Positions 62,466-64,000 of a DNA stretch of 64,000 nucleotides are shown piece after piece; within the stretch, counting starts at the first letter, position 1, and every line of letters begins with the position of its first letter. A program made the position numbers and the translations under genes. The stretch is taken from assembly GCF_900114095.1 (NCBI RefSeq), contig NZ_FORV01000004.1:1-64000 (forward strand). Direction: 5' to 3'. The notes below the pieces were generated by a model. The model saw only the letters and a program-made list of their open reading frames with translations, was not told where the DNA came from and searched no databases. The stretch comes from Sphingomonas sp. NFR04. Lineage in GTDB: Bacteria; Pseudomonadota; Alphaproteobacteria; Sphingomonadales; Sphingomonadaceae.

Positions 62466-63340
62466 GACGCGCTCCCCGGAAAGACGACCACGGTGGTGAA
62501 AGCGTCGATCGCGTGCGACGCATCCTCGCTCAGCCGCACGCGATCGGCGGCGTCGCCGCTCGGCACCAGACGCAAGCTCTGGTCGTCGTGGAGATCGCGC
62601 AGGGCAGCGCTCAGCAATGGCGAAAGTCGATTCGCGGGCGCTGCATGGCCGATCCTCTGGCAGGCCTGGGTGAACAAGCGACCACGATCGAGATAGGGCA
62701 TGCGCCGCGCGACCAGAGCGATGAATTCCGCGGCCGGCAGGGTTGATCCCGCCACGATCTCGGCGCGCTCGAGTTCTCGCAGTATTCGCATCGCGGGAGA
62801 CGGGAAGTCTGGAGCGGACCGCTCGGTCGGCATCGGCACGCCTAAACCAAGAAAGGCGAGCCAGCGCCGCCATGCGACGGCCTTGGTCGAGTTCATCTCC
62901 TTGCCGGTGAGGCCCGAATTCGCCAGTTCGGCAAACTCCTCGCGCCCGGCCTGATAGATCCACTGCATGCCGTTCTGACGGTCACTCTCGACGACCACCC
63001 ACGCATAGCCCTCAAGGATCACCGCGTCGCCGTCGCCGCTGGCAAGCCCGATAAGCCGATCATGGACCAGATCGGCGAAGCCGGCGAAGCTGTCGGGAAG
63101 CGTGGCGACAAGATTGATCTGATCGCGCGCGCCCTCGACCAGTGCCAGGCTCAGCGCGGCGTTATGTGCATCCGCCGCCAGCGTCGCCTTTGCTTTTACC
63201 TCCACGCCGTCGCGCCCGAAACCTGGGTTGAGCAGCGCGTCATAGGTCGCGCGCGCCGACGCGCCGCCGAGGGCAGAGAGCCCGGCAACCAGCGACCACA
63301 CGCGTTCGGGTGTGCCTTGCGGGCTCGACAGCAGCGTCAT
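62462..63340 (-). CDS. dpdG: DpdG-like protein
   Basis: A 292-residue protein: TPERVWSLVAGLSALGGASA, ILEGYAWVVVESDRQNGMQW, MNSTKAVAWRRWLAFLGLGV, then GSTLPAAEFIALVARRMPYL. The two HTH-like helical repeats and length fit DpdG, a dpd-cluster protein linked to restriction in Salmonella. No enzymatic motif. Overlaps ATGA with both neighbours. Confidence 0.78.
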   Translation of the reverse strand: MTLLSSPQGTPERVWSLVAGLSALGGASARATYDALLNPGFGRDGVEVKAKATLAADAHNAALSLALVEGARDQINLVATLPDSFAGFADLVHDRLIGLASGDGDAVILEGYAWVVVESDRQNGMQWIYQAGREEFAELANSGLTGKEMNSTKAVAWRRWLAFLGLGVPMPTERSAPDFPSPAMRILRELERAEIVAGSTLPAAEFIALVARRMPYLDRGRLFTQACQRIGHAAPANRLSPLLSAALRDLHDDQSLRLVPSGDAADRVRLSEDASHAIDAFTTVVVFPGSAS

Positions 63341-64000
63341 GCTGCGTCCTCGATGCCGGCGAGGCCGGCAAGTTGCGCTTCGGCGTAGGGCGCGTAGCGC
63401 GACACCGTCTGATCGAGGCGCCGACCTCGCACGATGCGTTCAGGCCTCGCGACGATCAGCAGCGGTGAGGAACAGCGCGCGCGAAAGTCACCAGCCCGGT
63501 CCAGCATAATCTCGGCGGCAAGCGCATCATCCGGCAACAATATTGCAGTCGGCACATCGGCCAATCGGTTTTCCCCCAGCCACTCCCGTTCATCGAGCAC
63601 GAGTCCCAGTCTCGTGTCAGCGTGCAGCATATGCGCGGCAGTCCGGCCCGCCAATCCATGAGGTACGACAATCTGATCGACACCGGACCGGGTCAGTGTC
63701 TCGACGAGGCTGGCCAATCCATCTTCGAACTGCGGGTCGGTAGGGGTCACGAGCAGGGTCTCACGCGGCAGCGCGGTGCGGCACTCGCCTGCCTCCGACC
63801 AGCGCTGCTCCAGGCCGGCCGCGACGAGATGCGAGGGTGGCGCGATGCCGGTCTTGCGGCATGAGGGGCATCGGCCGCAGGCCGGCGCATAGGAATGCGG
63901 TTCGATGACCTCGAAGGCGCTTCGGGTGACGCAGGCCTTGGTCGGATGGCGCATGACCTTCACGAAGGCGTCGAGGTCGGCCCGGGCATCGGCCAGTTCG
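63337..64000 (-). CDS. C-terminal part of a DpdF-like (RecQ-type) helicase, cut by window edge
   Basis: The frame is open to the right edge; the visible 220 or so C-terminal residues include HSYAPACGRCPSCRKTGIAP, a RecQ-C-terminal type zinc motif, and a PRTase-like region (VDQIVVPHGLAGRTAAHMLH, TAILLPDDALAAEIMLDRAG). In known clusters dpdF encodes a RecQ-like helicase lying before dpdG, which fits. The motor domains must lie beyond 64000. Internal GTG/ATG codons near 63960 are not the true start. Confidence 0.72.
   Translation of the reverse strand, partial: ELADARADLDAFVKVMRHPTKACVTRSAFEVIEPHSYAPACGRCPSCRKTGIAPPSHLVAAGLEQRWSEAGECRTALPRETLLVTPTDPQFEDGLASLVETLTRSGVDQIVVPHGLAGRTAAHMLHADTRLGLVLDEREWLGENRLADVPTAILLPDDALAAEIMLDRAGDFRARCSSPLLIVARPERIVRGRRLDQTVSRYAPYAEAQLAGLAGIEDAA

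Noticed and set aside
1..64000. CRISPR arrays, tRNA or rRNA genes
   Set aside because: No regularly spaced repeats and no tRNA or rRNA motifs were seen when reading both strands.

Overview
The window looks like accessory DNA of a high-GC alphaproteobacterium, most likely a sphingomonad. The pointers are an astexin-type lasso-peptide cluster with isopeptidase and FecI/FecR/TonB signalling, ArdC/DUF2958/DUF736/ParB/TraF/relaxase gene order, a LuxI/LuxR pair beside a DUF2285 gene, and paired SRAP genes. I see no rRNA, tRNA, CRISPR array or core metabolic operon. Much of the window is probably an integrative and conjugative element or plasmid-like region carrying several cargo modules.

Left part (1-15.4 kb). 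The cut end of an IS3-family transposase abuts a DUF4062 gene whose 3' end seems to have been lost to the insertion. Next comes a minus-strand RNA/ribosome-repair operon (unknown gene, rtcB, prfH). A large unknown lipoprotein follows, then a tightly packed plus-strand set: alpha/beta hydrolase, HNH-ATPase fusion, second HNH protein and a PLD-like protein. This set resembles a Septu (PtuA/PtuB) core with extra effectors and is a candidate undescribed defence system. A frameshifted gene remnant and an AlpA-type regulator close the region.

Middle part (15.4-43.3 kb). Small unknown genes lead to two SRAP genes, the second lacking its catalytic residues. A complete lasso-peptide locus follows: TonB receptor with signalling domain, isopeptidase, two precursor genes, B and C enzymes, anti-sigma FecR and sigma FecI. 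I decoded both precursors by hand; each has a 22-residue core predicted to close a Gly1-Asp8 ring. After an MNT-HEPN gene come GntR, LuxI and LuxR genes with a palindromic lux-box candidate. A divergent DUF6499/DUF2285 gene is read in two frames across a UUU-C site, which recalls the programmed frameshift of the ICE excision activator FseA. A zeta toxin/antitoxin pair and conjugation-related genes (ArdC, DUF2958, ParB, DUF736, HTH, TraF peptidase, lytic transglycosylase, relaxase) complete this part. No coupling protein or mating-pore genes are seen here.

Right part (43.7-64 kb). This is a 7-deazaguanine DNA modification and restriction (Dpd) island. A plus-strand operon with overlapping genes encodes a DpdC candidate, DpdB, DpdA, a second DpdB, then QueE-QueD-QueC for preQ0 supply, a TM0106/Cas4-like nuclease and a 2110-residue protein joining an SF1 and an SF2 helicase. 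A convergent minus-strand operon encodes a DpdI-position protein, DpdH, DpdG and the end of DpdF, running off the right edge. DpdA with DpdB would swap guanine for preQ0 in DNA; the nuclease, helicases and DpdF-I would form the restriction arm. Several single-base frame disruptions in the window could be real, programmed or sequencing errors, and are flagged one by one.
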